Source of the DNA: Zygnema cylindricum
Taxonomy: Eukaryota; Streptophyta; Zygnematophyceae; Zygnematales; Zygnemataceae
Reading direction: 5' to 3'
Assembly: GCA_037447655.1 (NCBI GenBank)
Contig: JBBHKE010002632.1
Coordinates: 302,511-366,510 of the forward strand
Length of the DNA: 64,000 bases
A model generated the notes under the pieces. That model saw only the letters and a program-made list of their open reading frames with translations, did not search any database and was not told the origin of the DNA. Below, in pieces: positions 1 to 10,796 of this stretch (position 1 is its first letter; each line of letters starts with the position of its first letter). Both the position numbers and the translations under genes were made by a program.

Positions 1-375
1 TCGCGTGCGGAAATGAAGTAACTTCTCTTTTCTGGAAATTTCCGTACATTTCATCCATACGTACAATTCCCGCCCTTACATTTCGTACGTTCGTACAACT
101 TTCATCCGTACACTCTGTCCGAATTTAACGAAAAGTTCAAAATTATTATAAAATAACGCATATTCGTAAAAAAATCGAAATTCGTACGAATAAAACCTCT
201 ATGCCGCGAATCGATGCTGGTACTTGATAAACTACGAACTTGACCAAAATTGTCCATCGCACGAAATCGTTTGGAACGCATTGAAAATCAACAGGTTGTC
301 CTAGCATTTTTTTATGACATTGTGAATTCAAATTTTATTTCTGAGACTTGTCATTTTTGGCATCATGACTTTTAA
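1..375. other. AT-rich DNA without recognised gene
   Basis: No domain, splice-bounded exon or terminal repeat is recognised here. The stretch is rich in CGTAC and GTAC words, as are many intergenic parts of this window. Confidence 0.5.
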
Positions 376-1922
376 CTGTTTTTTTCCTAGACTTATGTAT
401 CCTCTAGAGATGGAGGAGAAGATTTTAGCAGTGAAGGAGAAATGGGAGAAGATTGAAAAGGGGAGGCGAGTTATGAGGAAGAGATTTGACTAGAAGAGAT
501 TTCGGAGGAAAAAAATTGGGTGGGAGAAGGAGATTTGGGAAGGGAAAGGGAGTGAGGAGGAGAGGAGAGAAGTCATATATTTGCATGGAGGAGACTTAGG
601 TAGGAAGATATTTGGGAAGAGAAGGAGATTTAGGAGGTTTTTTTTGGAGGAGGAGATTTACGAGGAAGCGATTTAAAAGGAGGGAATTTTAAAGGAGGAG
701 GAAACTTAGGAGAAGGTGATTTGAGAGGAAGATATTTAGGGAGAAGAGGTATGGGAGGAGGGAGAGGAGAAAATTTGAGAAGAGGAGATTTAGGAGGGGG
801 GCGAGATTGTTAATAATCGACAAAGTGCTCACAGAGATGCTCACAAATGATAAATCAAATCTCACAGCGGAAGCTTAAATAAACATATTCCACATAAAAT
901 ACTCACGGCTCACAATAAAACATGTCGGCCAAATATTAATATTTTAAGCCGAAGATTTCTCAATACAACCTCTCCCCTTCACAGTTCTTCCCTCCTTAAA
1001 TTTACTTTTCTCTGTACATCTTAATGTGTCACTCCTTAAGACACACGATGCATCTCTACACAGACTACATGATGCATCTCCCCAGACTGCATAATAAACT
1101 GATGGAAAACCAGTCACCATTCAAGACGAAACCAAACTGAACCATCATACATAAATAATCTATGTACCGGCTGTTACTGAACCGCCGTACATTTAACAAA
1201 CCAAAAGTACTCCGATGCAAATCGTGAAACCATACTCAAAATCAAATAGCGCCACGCGAAACAAAACGTCAACAAATCCGCGGACGACGAATTCTTCACA
1301 TCGAACCAAAACATGATTTCGGCTGATCGGCCGATTCTCCCAATAATCTTAACAGAGATTTAGGAGGAGGAGACAACTTAGAGGAGGAGATTTAGAAGGG
1401 GGAGGAGATTTGAGAGGAGGAAATTTAGGAGGGAGAGGGGATTTGGGGGAAGGGGATTTGGGAAAAAGACAAGGTTTAGGAGGAGGGGATTGGAAGGGAG
1501 AGAACGTTTGAGAGGAGGCGGAGGAGAATATTTGAAGGGAGGAGAAGAATTAGGAGGGGGAGGAGGGTTGTGATAGAGACATAACCAAGAATATGTAGAG
1601 TGATCTGAATTTGTATTATGGAGGGGTAAAGTCTTCGGTGAAATAAAAGTCTTTTTCCGGATCTCTTTGTCCTTTTGTCTTGCATCCGTTGTGGTGTATT
1701 TTCTGCTATTCCTGGCTATCTATCTTTGAGGTTGCAAGGGGAAGATTTAGAAGGAGGAGGAGATTTAGGAGGAGGAGATCTGGGAGGGTGGAGAAGATTT
1801 AGGAGGGGGAGATTTTGGAGGGGGGGGGATTTAAGAGGAGGAGATTTGTGAGGAGGAGGAGATGTAGGAGGTGAAGATTTGGGAGGAGAAGGAGATTTAA
1901 GAGGGGGATATTTAGGAGGGGG
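376..1922 (-). pseudogene. Decayed proline-rich tail repeats (expansin duplicate), interrupted by a solo LTR
   Basis: The plus strand is an irregular run of GGAGGAGATTT-like units. Read on the minus strand these give the K-S-P-P-P pattern seen at the C-terminus of the expansin at 37.15-44.3 kb and in the pseudoexon at 8.0-9.0 kb. No frame stays open for long. The tract is split by the solo LTR at 808-1354 and continues beyond the block at 1923-7998, so it was once one long tail tract of the duplicated gene. Coding origin is inferred from the repeat pattern and the flanking pseudoexon. Confidence 0.55.
808..1354. mobile_element. Solo LTR with 5-bp target duplication
   Basis: The element begins TGTTAATAATC and ends AATCTTAACA, a TGTTA/TAACA inverted terminus. 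It is flanked by the direct repeat GAGAT at 803-807 and 1355-1359. A related copy lies at 39958-40679. There is no internal region or coding sequence, so this is a solo LTR left by LTR-LTR recombination. The parent family is not identified. Confidence 0.85.
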
Positions 1923-2056
1923 TGTTGACCTTGATCAGATATTTCGAGTAACTAGGAGGACTCTTAGGACCACGTACACCTAGTCAGATTTAAGGATTCA
2001 CAAAAGCGAAGAACCTGATAAGACAAAAGTGTAGGTGGGAAGAGTTATGTCATTCA

Positions 2057-2722
2057 TGTTGCTCTGCACTGACAGGGACAGTACTAGAGGCTGCAGAATC
2101 ACCCATTTAATTCAACAAAAAGGCTACCCAAAGTACCACACAAATGGCCAACTTAGACGAGCTTACACTTAGCAATAAAACAACCACTTAGGCTTACAAC
2201 ACATCTCACTTAGAGCTCACACTTAACATAATATACTGACAAAGTTTGAAGCACAAACTCTGATCAGTCACAAAATGACATGCACACAAAGATAGCCTTT
2301 AAATGTCACTTTCCTTAGTGAACTTGTACAAGTTGAATTTCCAAATGTCTAAGTCCTAATTTATACCAATATGCCTATCTAATCTCCTAACTACTAATAA
2401 GATCACTATGGGCGCACTATCGTACTGTCGGTTCCACTAAAACTCTACAATATTATTTTAAGCACTATTATGCACTACGAAAGAGTATACCTGGTGGTAA
2501 GTTTACCACCAACTTTCTTCAACGCCAATAAGGAATTTATTTGTTGACTAGTCCGTAAAATTTGCGTTACCTTTCAATCGTAACTTAGTGTTTCATTTAG
2601 TGCACAGGAAATTTAGTTTCGCGTGGAATTCTGTTACGTCGCTAAAATTGTTTCGTCGCTGGTCATCGCTACTCCAGCGACGAGATTATCTCATCGCTGA
2701 GAGTCCATAGTTTCCAAAAACA
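2057..2722 (-). repeat. 3' LTR of copia element
   Basis: On the minus strand it begins TGTTTTTGGAAAC directly after the polypurine tract and ends GAGCAACA. It is the counterpart of 6904-7574. It contains an ATG and following codons matching the first residues of the gag ORF, which means the LTR itself carries the gag N-terminal reading frame. Confidence 0.88.
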
Positions 2723-2737
2723 ATACTCCCCCTAAAC
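2723..2737 (-). promoter_or_regulatory. Polypurine tract of copia element
   Basis: The minus strand reads GTTTAGGGGGAGTAT immediately before the TG of the 3' LTR, the position and composition expected for the plus-strand primer of a Ty1/copia element. Confidence 0.8.
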
Positions 2738-2746
2738 TTTGGACTC

Positions 2747-3441
2747 TCAATCACTTAGACCACATGCTTCTTTGCGGTATTCTAACTTTGGAGCAGGTAA
2801 GGCTTTGGTTAGCATGTCTGCCACCATCTTCGAGTCTGGTAAATATTCAATTTTATAATTTTTAAGAAGACCTTTTTCTCTAACGAAATGAAGCCTAATG
2901 TCCATGTGTTTGGTTTTGAAATGATGACATGGATTTGAAGCAATTGAAATAGCTGCCTGATTATCACACCAAATAATTTGTGGACCTATTTGCATAAATC
3001 TTAGTTCTTATAAAATTGATTTTACCCATAATAATTCTTTTACCGCAGCGCTTGCTGTGATATATTCTGCCTCCATCGTTGATTGGGCAGTCACCTTTTG
3101 AAGTTTGCTGCTTTAACAACACGTTCCATTTCCAATCTGTACCACATATCCAGTGGTTGACTTTCGACTAGGAATGTCTCCATAGCTCGCATCACTACAG
3201 GTTTCGATTGTTACACTTGATCCTCCCAGGTTAAGATGTAAATTCCTGGTCCCAAGTAGGTATCGCATAACTCGCTTTGCAGCTTCCAAATCTGTCTTCT
3301 TCGGATTCTGAAAACTTCTGCTAAGAACCCCGACTGCAAACTTCTGCTAAGAACCCCGACTGTTGCAGCAATATCGGGACGCGTACAATTCATAAAGTAG
3401 ATAAGACTTCCCACTACCTGTCTATAGGGAATTTCAGTCAA
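2747..3441 (-). pseudogene. copia pol fragment: RNase H region and C-terminus
   Basis: The segment ends with the typical copia C-terminal motif A-D-M-L-T-K-A-L-P. Further upstream are a K-H-M-D-I-R-x-H-F-V-R-E motif and the W-C-D-N-Q-A-A-I RNase H motif. The piece at 3211-3441 carries P-Y-R-Q-V-V-G-S-L-I-Y and the T-R-P-D-I-A motif. The pieces are in different frames with stops between them, so the protein cannot be made. The final stop is TGA. Confidence 0.88.
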
Positions 3442-3625
3442 ATTTTCATTTTTCTGTTATATCTCTAACTATAACTCCTAAGCTGATTTCTACTCCTTCA
3501 GTTTTCTGTTTATTTTCCATAGGAGTTGCACTACTTTTTGCATCTGACATATCAAACCTATCAAGCATATTTCCGATAGCCTCATTTTGTGTTTGTCTAA
3601 TTATCCTTTTTAGTCTATCTCTTTC

Positions 3626-4512
3626 TTACTGAATCCCAATAACATATTTTGCCTCTCGTAAATCTTTCATTTCAAATTTGGTATTTAAGGATTTCTTGTC
3701 TTTGTTAATTTCTGTCAGTGATTTGCTCATTAGGAGCAGATCATTTACGTAAACTTCAATATAAATTATTCCATCTTCCCCTTCCGTAATGTAAACTGAA
3801 TGATCCGAGCTTATCCTAGTAAATCCTAACTTAGTGAGAAACTCATCTTTTTTAATATTCCATTGACGAGGGGCCTGTTTTAGCCCATATAAAGATTTTA
3901 CTAATTTACAAATATGGTTTTCTTTCCCTTTCTCTTCGTACATTTCTGGCTGCTTCATATAAATAACTTCCTCTAATTCGCCATGTAGGAACGCTGTTTT
4001 AACGTCCATTTGATGGACTTCCATATTTCCTATACCTGCCAAAGTAAGCAAGATCCTAATTGTTGGAAATCTCACTACTAGCGAAAAGGTGTTTCAAAGT
4101 CATTTCCTTCCTTTTAGTTGAATCCCTTAGCTACTAGTCTAGCTTTATATCTCTCAACAGTATTGTCTAGGTTTAATTTTACCTTGAATAACCATTTACT
4201 TCCAATGGCTTTCCGGTGTGGAGGGTGCTCAACCAATTCCCAAGTTTGGGCCGCCATAATTGATTTCATTTCATCATTCACTACCTCTATCCAAAGTTCT
4301 TTTTTTGGTACCGAAAAGGCTTCTTGGATAGTTAAGGGCTCTCCAAACGCAGCCAAGTGTGCATACATCGTTGTCGAATCCTTGAGTCTTGAACTGATTC
4401 TCTTTTCTCTTATACCTGTCCTTTTCCCCCCGGGAAAATTTGACGCTGGAATCGAGGGCTCTCTCCTTGAGGTTCTTGTTGACGGGACAGAGTTATCTAT
4501 CTCGGGTTCCAC
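3626..4512 (-). pseudogene. copia pol fragment: reverse transcriptase (RVT_2)
   Basis: Residues S-K-W-L-F-K-V-K and A-R-L-V-A-K-G-F-N, then M-D-V-K-T-A-F-L-H-G and L-Y-G-L-K-Q-A-P-R-Q-W, are diagnostic of copia-type RT. The catalytic Y-V-D-D box reads Y-V-N-D-L-L-L, so the second metal-binding aspartate region is altered. A TAA replaces the usual Gln codon after K-G-F-N, and there is a frameshift about 40 bp further on. Confidence 0.9.
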
Positions 4513-4907
4513 AAATCCATTCGTTTCTGTTTGAGGTGGTCCATTTGTGTTTTTGTCTGAGGTGTCACCGTTGTTTCTGTGTGAGGAGTGACAGATTGTT
4601 CATTGGTCACATGTCTCACTACGTCAAGAATGACGTATTCCATCTTCATTTTGCTTCTTTGTTCAGGTGTTAGTGCAAATACATCCACTGAATCTGACTC
4701 ATCTTTTACAAGTATATTTCTAGCAACTACAATTTGATCAGTTCTAGGTAGGTTGACTCTATATCCTTTTGCATTATTATCGTATCCTAGTAGGATGCCA
4801 AGCATTCCTTTTGGCTCCATTTTCCATCTACTAGGATCTTTGGTTAAGCATAAAAACTTTACTGTCAAATACTCTAAAATGACCAATATGGTTTCTCTTT
4901 TGTCCAA
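4497..4907 (-). pseudogene. copia pol fragment: integrase C-terminal region and linker
   Basis: The ORF contains K-M-E-P-K-G-M-L-G-I-L-L-G-Y and the following Y-R-V-N-L region, typical of the stretch between the copia integrase core and RT. It overlaps the next segment in another frame (frameshift near 4500). Confidence 0.75.
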
Positions 4908-5053
4908 AGTTCATAAGGTGTCTTTCCTGGAGTTGCTTTACTTTCTAGTCTATTTTTAATATATGCAGCACAATTTAAAGCATTTGCCCAATATTTCACA
5001 CTTACTCTTTAATCTGCCAACATAGTCCGAGCACACTCTACTAGTGTTCTATT

Positions 5054-5788
5054 TTATCTATCTGCAACTCTATTTTGTTCATGTGAATAGAGAACTGTCA
5101 GTTGGCGTGAAATTCCATTTTTTTTTAGAAAATCCGAAAATACTTTTGAGACATATTCTCCTCCGTTATATGATCTGAGATTTAAAATGGGAACTCCATG
5201 TATCTTTTCGCTCCAGACTTTGTATTCTCGAAAGCATTCAAAGACTCCACTTTTCTTTTTCAGAAAGTACACCTTGGTATATCTTGAAAAATCATCCGTA
5301 AGTGTAAGCATATATCGGAATCCCCCCATGGACGGTATATTGGAAGACCAAACATCTGAATGTATTACTTCTAAGACTCTCTTAGCTCTATGACTGCTTT
5401 CAGCTGGAAATGGTAATTTGTGAATTTTTCCTAGGGCACATCCATCACATAATTCATTTGACGAATCTGGGGACAATTTTATTCCTTTGATTATATCATT
5501 TTTCACCATTTTTCCTAACCTTTCTCGATGAACATGCCCCATTCTTTTATGCCAAAGATAATTATCATTTGTTACAGCTGAGTGCAGAACCTTCTTTCCA
5601 TTAAATCCTTCAGCAAGGTCAAGCCTATACATCATATTTTCTCCTCTAGTTCCAACAGCTGCAACAAATCCATTCTTACTGACAACTTGTTTTCCATGTT
5701 TGAGACTTACTTCAAACCCTTTGCTCTCTACCAAAGATGTGCTAAACAAGTTTTTGCTTAACTTTGGAATATACAACACATCATTCAA
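5054..5788 (-). pseudogene. copia pol fragment: pre-integrase zinc finger and integrase core
   Basis: Motifs in order: L-Y-I-P-K-L-S-K-N-L-F-S; the zinc-binding W-H-K-R-M-G-H then C-D-G-C-A-L-G-K; H-S-D-V-W (first catalytic Asp); R-S-Y-N-G-G-E-Y, where the second catalytic Asp is replaced by Tyr; and E-Q-N-R-V-A-D-R, where the catalytic Glu is Asp. Family knowledge says D-D-E is required, so this integrase is predicted inactive even where the frame is open. Confidence 0.9.
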
Positions 5789-5839
5789 GGTCTTGTCTAC
5801 TGTTCTATTTTGAGTTTAAGATTCACCTTTCCTTTTGAG

Positions 5840-6236
5840 CTTGCAACTACATAACTGTCATCGGGATAGTAGATGTTTTGTAGTGATATTGGTTGAGAAT
5901 TTCAAACAGCTCTCTGTCGCCGCACATGTGAGCAGATGCTCACGTGTCCATAATCCAGGTGTTCTCCTTTGGTCTAAATCTTGCACTTGTCATTGCAAAC
6001 ATTTCCTTTCCTGTCACAATTGGAAAATTGCTAATATTTTTGTCAACTTTGTCTCCTCCTTCCTCTAAGACATTCTCGTTTTCGGCAAAAAAAGCAGATG
6101 TCTTTTCTGGTTGCCTATAAGGGTTTCCTTTGTTGGAGGAGCGCCGGTTGTTGTTCCATCCTTCACGAAAATTTCTGGTCAAAGTGTCCTTTTTCAAAAC
6201 TGGACATTCTCGTACCAAGTGACTTTTGTTAAAACA
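5840..6236 (-). pseudogene. copia gag zinc knuckle and protease fragment
   Basis: The zinc knuckle C-x2-C-x4-H-x4-C straddles the end of the gag ORF and contains an in-frame TGA at 6234-6236. The retroviral-type aspartic protease motif reads W-I-M-D-T then a TGA where the Gly of the D-T/S-G-A-S box belongs, then A-S-A-H-M-C. Both breaks hit conserved functional motifs. Confidence 0.82.
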
Positions 6237-6953
6237 TCAAAAACAGGCCCATGTGTTGTTAGTTGATCGATCAGTCTGATACTGATTTCTATTCTGAATT
6301 TGAGTGTTTAATACTTGTCCTGTTTTGCTTCCTTTCATTGCTAGATTAGTAGATTCTTCTTCTAACACTAGCTGAATTGCCATTGTTAGATTCCAAGATG
6401 ACTGATCTATTTTCTTTAATGCATCAGAGGCGCCTTTATATTCTTCAGGTAAACCTCTCATAAGCAACATGGCTTGCTGTGCAGCTAGAAAAACACCTCC
6501 TGAGCATGCATTTTCTAAAAATAACTTCCTAAGACCATAACAATAATCTGAGATGCGACCACCATTGTACTTATACTCAAAAATACTTGTAGCAGTTATC
6601 ATTTGTCGTTGTACATTCGTCTGTTGATACATATCTCCCAAGGATGTCCATATATCTTTCGCCTTATCCATCTGAATGTGTTCCATTCCGATTTCCAAGG
6701 ATAGTGTCTGCATGAGCGCACTGACACATTGTGTATTCTTTTTTCTCCACGTAGGATCTGTTTCGGCAAGGGAACCGTCCACCACATTCATGAGCTCTCT
6801 TTCAACAAAGTAGAGCTTCATGATACCTCTCCAATATAAGTAGTTGTCTCCATCAAATCTAGGTACTCTGGGCTGTGGGCCCATAACCTGTGGGCCCATA
6901 ACCTGTTGCTGCAGAGCAACTGGGACACTACCAGAGGCTGCAGAGTCACCCAT
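6234..6953 (-). pseudogene. copia gag (UBN2-like capsid region)
   Basis: The ORF of about 238 aa carries the copia gag hallmark P-R-F-D-G-D-N-Y-x-Y-W near residue 33. It ends at a TGA inside the zinc knuckle. The most upstream in-frame ATG lies inside the 5' LTR (R-U5), so the reading frame runs from the LTR through the duplicated primer-binding site into gag; an ATG inside the primer-binding site is an alternative start. The 3' LTR keeps the same ATG and codons. Confidence 0.85.
6876..6903 (-). promoter_or_regulatory. Primer-binding site, anticodon-arm (half-tRNA) type, duplicated
   Basis: Directly inside the 5' LTR the minus strand reads GGTTATGGGCCCA, repeated after a two-base spacer (6891-6903 and 6876-6888). 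This is complementary to the anticodon stem-loop of initiator tRNA-Met, which reads TGGGCCCATAACC, and not to a tRNA 3' CCA end. Drosophila copia and yeast Ty5 are known to prime with such half-tRNAs. The same 13-mer is present at the equivalent place in the element at 10797-14969. Confidence 0.78.
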
Positions 6954-7574
6954 TTAATTCAACAAAAAGGCTACCCAAAGTACCACACAAATGGCCAACT
7001 TAGACGAGCTTACACTTAGCAATAAAACAACCACTTAGGCTTACAACACATCTCACTTAGAGCTCACACTTAACATAATATACTGACAAAGTTTGAAGCA
7101 CAAACTCTGATCAGTCACAAAATGACATGCACACAAAGATAGCCTTTAAATGTCACTTTCCTTAGTGAACTTGTACAAGTTGAATTTCCAAATGTATAAG
7201 TCCTAATTTATACCAATATGCCTATCTAATCTCCTAACTACTAATAAGATCACTATGTATCGTACTGTCGGTTCCACTCGGTTCCACTAAAACTGTACAG
7301 TACTATTTTAAACACTACTTCGCACTACGACAGAGTATACCTGGTGGTAAGTTTACCACCAACTTTCTTCTACGCCAATAAGGAATTTATTTGTTGACCA
7401 ATCCGTAAAATTCGCGTTACCTTTCAATCGTAACTTAGTGTTTCATTTAGTGCGCATGAAATTCAGTTCGCATGGAATTCTGTTACGTCGGTGAAATTGT
7501 TTCGTCGATGGTCATCGCTACTCCAGCGACGAGATTATCTCATCGTTGAGAGTCCATAGTTTCCAAAAAAAATA
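6904..7574 (-). repeat. 5' LTR of copia element
   Basis: Counterpart of 2057-2722. The minus-strand start has TA where the intact LTR has TG, consistent with decay. The right-hand target duplication ATTCA follows at 7575-7579. Confidence 0.86.
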
Positions 7575-7998
7575 ATTCACATGTAGCAAGGCATAGAAAA
7601 GAGAGCCATTCAGAAAGTAGATTCCATTATATTTGAAAGGAATACAATTGTAATTAAAAGATGATGTCCAACAATAAATTGATTCTGAATGTTAAAAGCT
7701 GCCAAGCCTAATTTGTCTCTGAATGATAATTCCTGTCGTCTTCTTCTACTCTATTTATTCTAACGCAAACAAAGAAGAACTAAGTGGCGGTCAAATGACC
7801 AGATGCCACGTGTACAAGCCTACAAACAATAATGCATCATGGGAACGTCTGCACGTTTGACTAACACATGATTCCACTGACTGACACATGATTCCACTGT
7901 GAAATCGCTGATGATGTTTTGACGATACGATTTCGTAGTACCAATGAAATCGTGTGAGTCGCTACACAAAATAATCGTCTAGAATCGCACTAAAAACA

Positions 7999-9064
7999 AT
8001 GGGGGAGGTTTAAGAGGAGGAGGATATATGTGAAGGGGAAAAGATTTAGGAAGGGGAGATTTGGGAGGGGGTGGAGATTTATAAGGGGGTTGAGGGGTAG
8101 GAAGAGGAGAGTTAGGAGGTGGTGATTTGATAGGTAAAGATGGTGGAGAGTTAGTAGAAGGGGGAGGAATGGGCGGAGGGGATTTTGGAGGAGCAAGAGA
8201 TTTGAGAGGAGGTGGAGATTTGTGAGGGGGTGGAGATATGTAAAGAGGAGAGTTGGGAGGTGGGAATATGAGAGGAAGAGATGGAGAAGAGTTAGGAGGA
8301 GGAAATTTGAGAGGAGGATATTTAGGAGGAGATTCAGGAGGAGTGTTAAAAGGAGGTTTGGGAGGGGGAGGAGAGTTAGAAAGAGGAGATTCGAGAGGTG
8401 GAGAGTTCGGAGGTGACATAGGAGGGCGAGGAGATTTGAGAGGAGGAGATCTTGGAGGAGGTTTGAGAATAGGAGAATTTAGTGGAGGTAGAGTTGGAAA
8501 CTGTGGAGGAGAAGGAGGAGGAGGTTGTAGAGTGGGAGATGGTGGTGTTGTTTGAGGAGTAGCGGGAGAAGGAGGAAAAGCAGGAGGAGGTGTTGGAAGA
8601 TGATAAGGGGGAGAAGGAGATGGAGGCGGCATTTGAGGAGGAGAAATTGGTGAAGGTGGGGAGCGTTAAATGAGAGGCGGAGCTAGAGAAAGAGATGGAG
8701 GTAGCGATTGAGGGGAAGAAGGTGAAGGTGGAGGAGGAGATGGAGATGGAGGAGGAGAAGGTGGGAGAGGAGATGGAGAGGGAATAGGAGTGAGAGGAGG
8801 AGATGGAGGTGGTGATTGAGGAGAAGGAGAAGGCGGAGGAGGAGATGGAGATGGAGAAGGAGGAGGGTGAGGGGGAAGAGGAGATGGAGGAGGCGGTGGA
8901 GGAGAAGGTGGAGGAGGCGATGGAGAGGGAGGAGGAGGATTTGATGGTGGAGAAAGAGTAGGAGAGGGAGTCATAGAATTCCACTGAGCTCCACAAGTGT
9001 AAATTGCTCCATTATTGCCATTAAAGGTGGGGAATGGTCTTAGCAAAACAGATATTGACCTGAC
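7999..9064 (-). pseudogene. Expansin-duplicate pseudoexon: C-terminal exon plus proline-rich tail
   Basis: A conserved acceptor, TTTGTCAG, at about 9065 precedes a sequence matching exon 6 of the expansin at 37150-37427, including the I-Y-x-C-G-A-Q-W-N-S-M stretch just before the tail. A small deletion after L-F-C shifts the frame and brings in a TAA. The tail runs on as S-P-P-P-P, P-S-P-S-P and K-S-P-P-P blocks for about 1 kb, much longer than in the intact gene, across two open frames (8666-9046 and 7979-8632). The long plus-strand Gly/Arg-rich ORFs here are shadows of it. Confidence 0.75.
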
Positions 9065-10240
9065 AAAGAAAAGAGAAATGTCAACAGTTAATTTTTTGGA
9101 AATATAGGTATTGCCTGCTTAAGTACAAAGTGAAATATGTTTTAGAGAACTCAAAAAAAACTTGTACTCTTTGCTCAAGTACTAGAAAGTATTGTGAAGG
9201 TTGAGATTGCGTTTGTTAATACTAGTGGATAGTTGACTTATTGACTCAACAAAGCCTGTAATATTAGTTTAGTGTTTTCACTCTCACTACATTCGTGTAG
9301 ACGAAAGAGGGACAAAACCCATGTGGGATTTATTGACCTAACATGGATGAATTGCATAAGAATAAACTTTACGTGGAAAATATTGAGAAAATAAATAAAA
9401 TTAGATTGTACATATTACTTGTGCCTTAATATTTCTTGGGGGTAAACCACAAAAGTTTTGACCTACGCTCGAAGAGTACATAAATTGCAAAATCATATGC
9501 AGTTGAAATTGTACTCATTTTCTATTTTGAGTGCATTTTAATGCGAAGCCAAATAGGTAATGCAAATGGGGAAAATATCCCTTGATTTTATCAATTCAAA
9601 TATTTCGGAATGATTTTACTTGTGTTTCGATTCTCTAGTAAGATTTATAAGTGCCCTCAAAACGTTCTCCAATGATTGGATTGCCCAATTTGCGCTTCAA
9701 TTATGCAACATTGGACGAAAAAAATTTGAATCCTTCAGTATTAGGCAAAAAAAATGAAAAATTATAAGGCCAGTGTGGTATTCTTTTGAGAAATTTATAA
9801 TAGGGTTAAAGATAGAGCTCCATACTTATACTAAGACAATCATCTGAAACAACTTCCTTTCCAATTATTTTTCTTCTGGAAACTTTTGAGTTAAGAAATT
9901 GTCTTAATAGAGTAAAACAATTATAAAACAACAATCGTAACAATTGTTACAATTACAATTGTTAGTATTGTAATTGTTTTAAATTTTTTTATTGCATGAT
10001 TTAAAATAAGTGTGAAGGATGATAAAACGAAAGGGAGTTAACTGCTCAATGTAACGGTGGAAACTCCGTGTAAACTATTGAGAAAAAAAAACTTCGTTTT
10101 TCAATACTCTTATTGAATATTCATTTTCTTGGCCACGCTCCCTCCTCCCTAACTCTCTTTCTTCAATGTTGTCTTTTCCTCTCACTCTCTCCAATCCCTT
10201 ATTCTTTCTTTGATTCTATTTACAAAGTGGACACTCTTTT
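9061..10240 (-). pseudogene. Expansin-duplicate intron and exon 5 remnant
   Basis: Near 9610-9735 the minus strand matches exon 5 of the expansin, but the conserved H-N-W-G-A-N-W motif reads H-N-stop-S-A-N-W, which kills the CBM63-like domain. The sequence on either side aligns with the expansin introns, up to the CT-rich block near 10140-10240 (counterpart about 40980-41080). Exons 1-4 have no counterpart here, so the duplication was partial or was cut by later insertions. Confidence 0.72.
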
Positions 10241-10419
10241 AATGTCACAAGTCTTAGCCTAGGTATAAACAACCATCCCAAACACTTTTACCAACCCAAA
10301 ACAAAAAAAATAAGACAAATAAAAATGATGCAGTGGTAGGTAGGAAGTAACAACGTTTTCACTATTTGCATTGGTTCTTAAGCCATGTAGATGTTTAACG
10401 TGTTTTAATCCAGCCCTAC

Positions 10420-10796
10420 TTGCTTGGGCCCTACTGCCAAGGTTCTATAGAACACAATACTATGACATTAAACACAAAAAACACAAACTCACAAAATGTT
10501 AGTAGTGTTATGGAAAGACATAGGTTGGAATATTTGTACCAGAGATACTTAATGACTCACACAAAATTTTTTGCTACAAAAATGGAAAAAGGAATTTTGA
10601 AAATGGAAATGAAATTTCAAAAACGAATGGTACAAAGGCGTGCCAAAATTGAGTGGATGACAAAAGAAGCTTGGGAGGATACTTTCGGTGGACTTGCATC
10701 CACCCTAGCGGACTGCATATGGCTTATACGACAAGTAGGCACTTTATCACGCGTTCATCGTGGATATTTTTTTCTTTTATTAGTGTACCGATTGTA
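10420..10796 (+). pseudogene. Unrecognised ORF, left part, interrupted by an LTR element
   Basis: An open frame with first ATG at 10462 runs into the element at 10797. Removing that element and one TTGTA target copy joins it in frame with 14970-15284. If the Harbinger-like MITE at 15285-24011 is also removed, the frame stops nine codons later at about 24042. The joined frame is about 239 codons, long for AT-rich non-coding DNA. The protein is basic, with an aromatic-rich patch near the junction, and I recognise no domain. It may be a host exon or an older transposon ORF. Confidence 0.35.

Larger units (their letters stand above)
2057..7574 (-). mobile_element. Ty1/copia LTR retrotransposon, degenerate, with 5-bp target duplication
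   Basis: Direct repeats of about 670 bp (2057-2722 and 6904-7574) bound a minus-strand gag-protease-integrase-RT-RNase H region in copia order. The direct repeat ATTCA flanks the element at 2052-2056 and 7575-7579. A polypurine tract precedes the 3' LTR and a primer-binding site follows the 5' LTR. The coding region has frameshifts, stops and altered active-site residues, and the two LTRs differ at many positions, so the insertion is old and dead. Confidence 0.93.
1923..7998. mobile_element. LTR-like insertion (about 0.55 kb net) split by the copia element
   Basis: The sequences 1923-2056 and 7580-7998 together interrupt the GGAGGAGATTT tail tract. They start TGTTGACC and end TAAAAACA, like LTR termini. 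The copia element at 2057-7574, with its target duplication, is inserted inside. A clean target duplication for this outer element is not visible; the flanks are G-rich on both sides. It may be a solo LTR of another family. Confidence 0.4.

Noticed and set aside
8222-8555. Plus-strand Gly/Arg-rich ORFs over the proline-rich tail
   Set aside because: They are antisense shadows of GGAGGAGATTT repeats; the opposite strand has the exon homology and splice acceptor.
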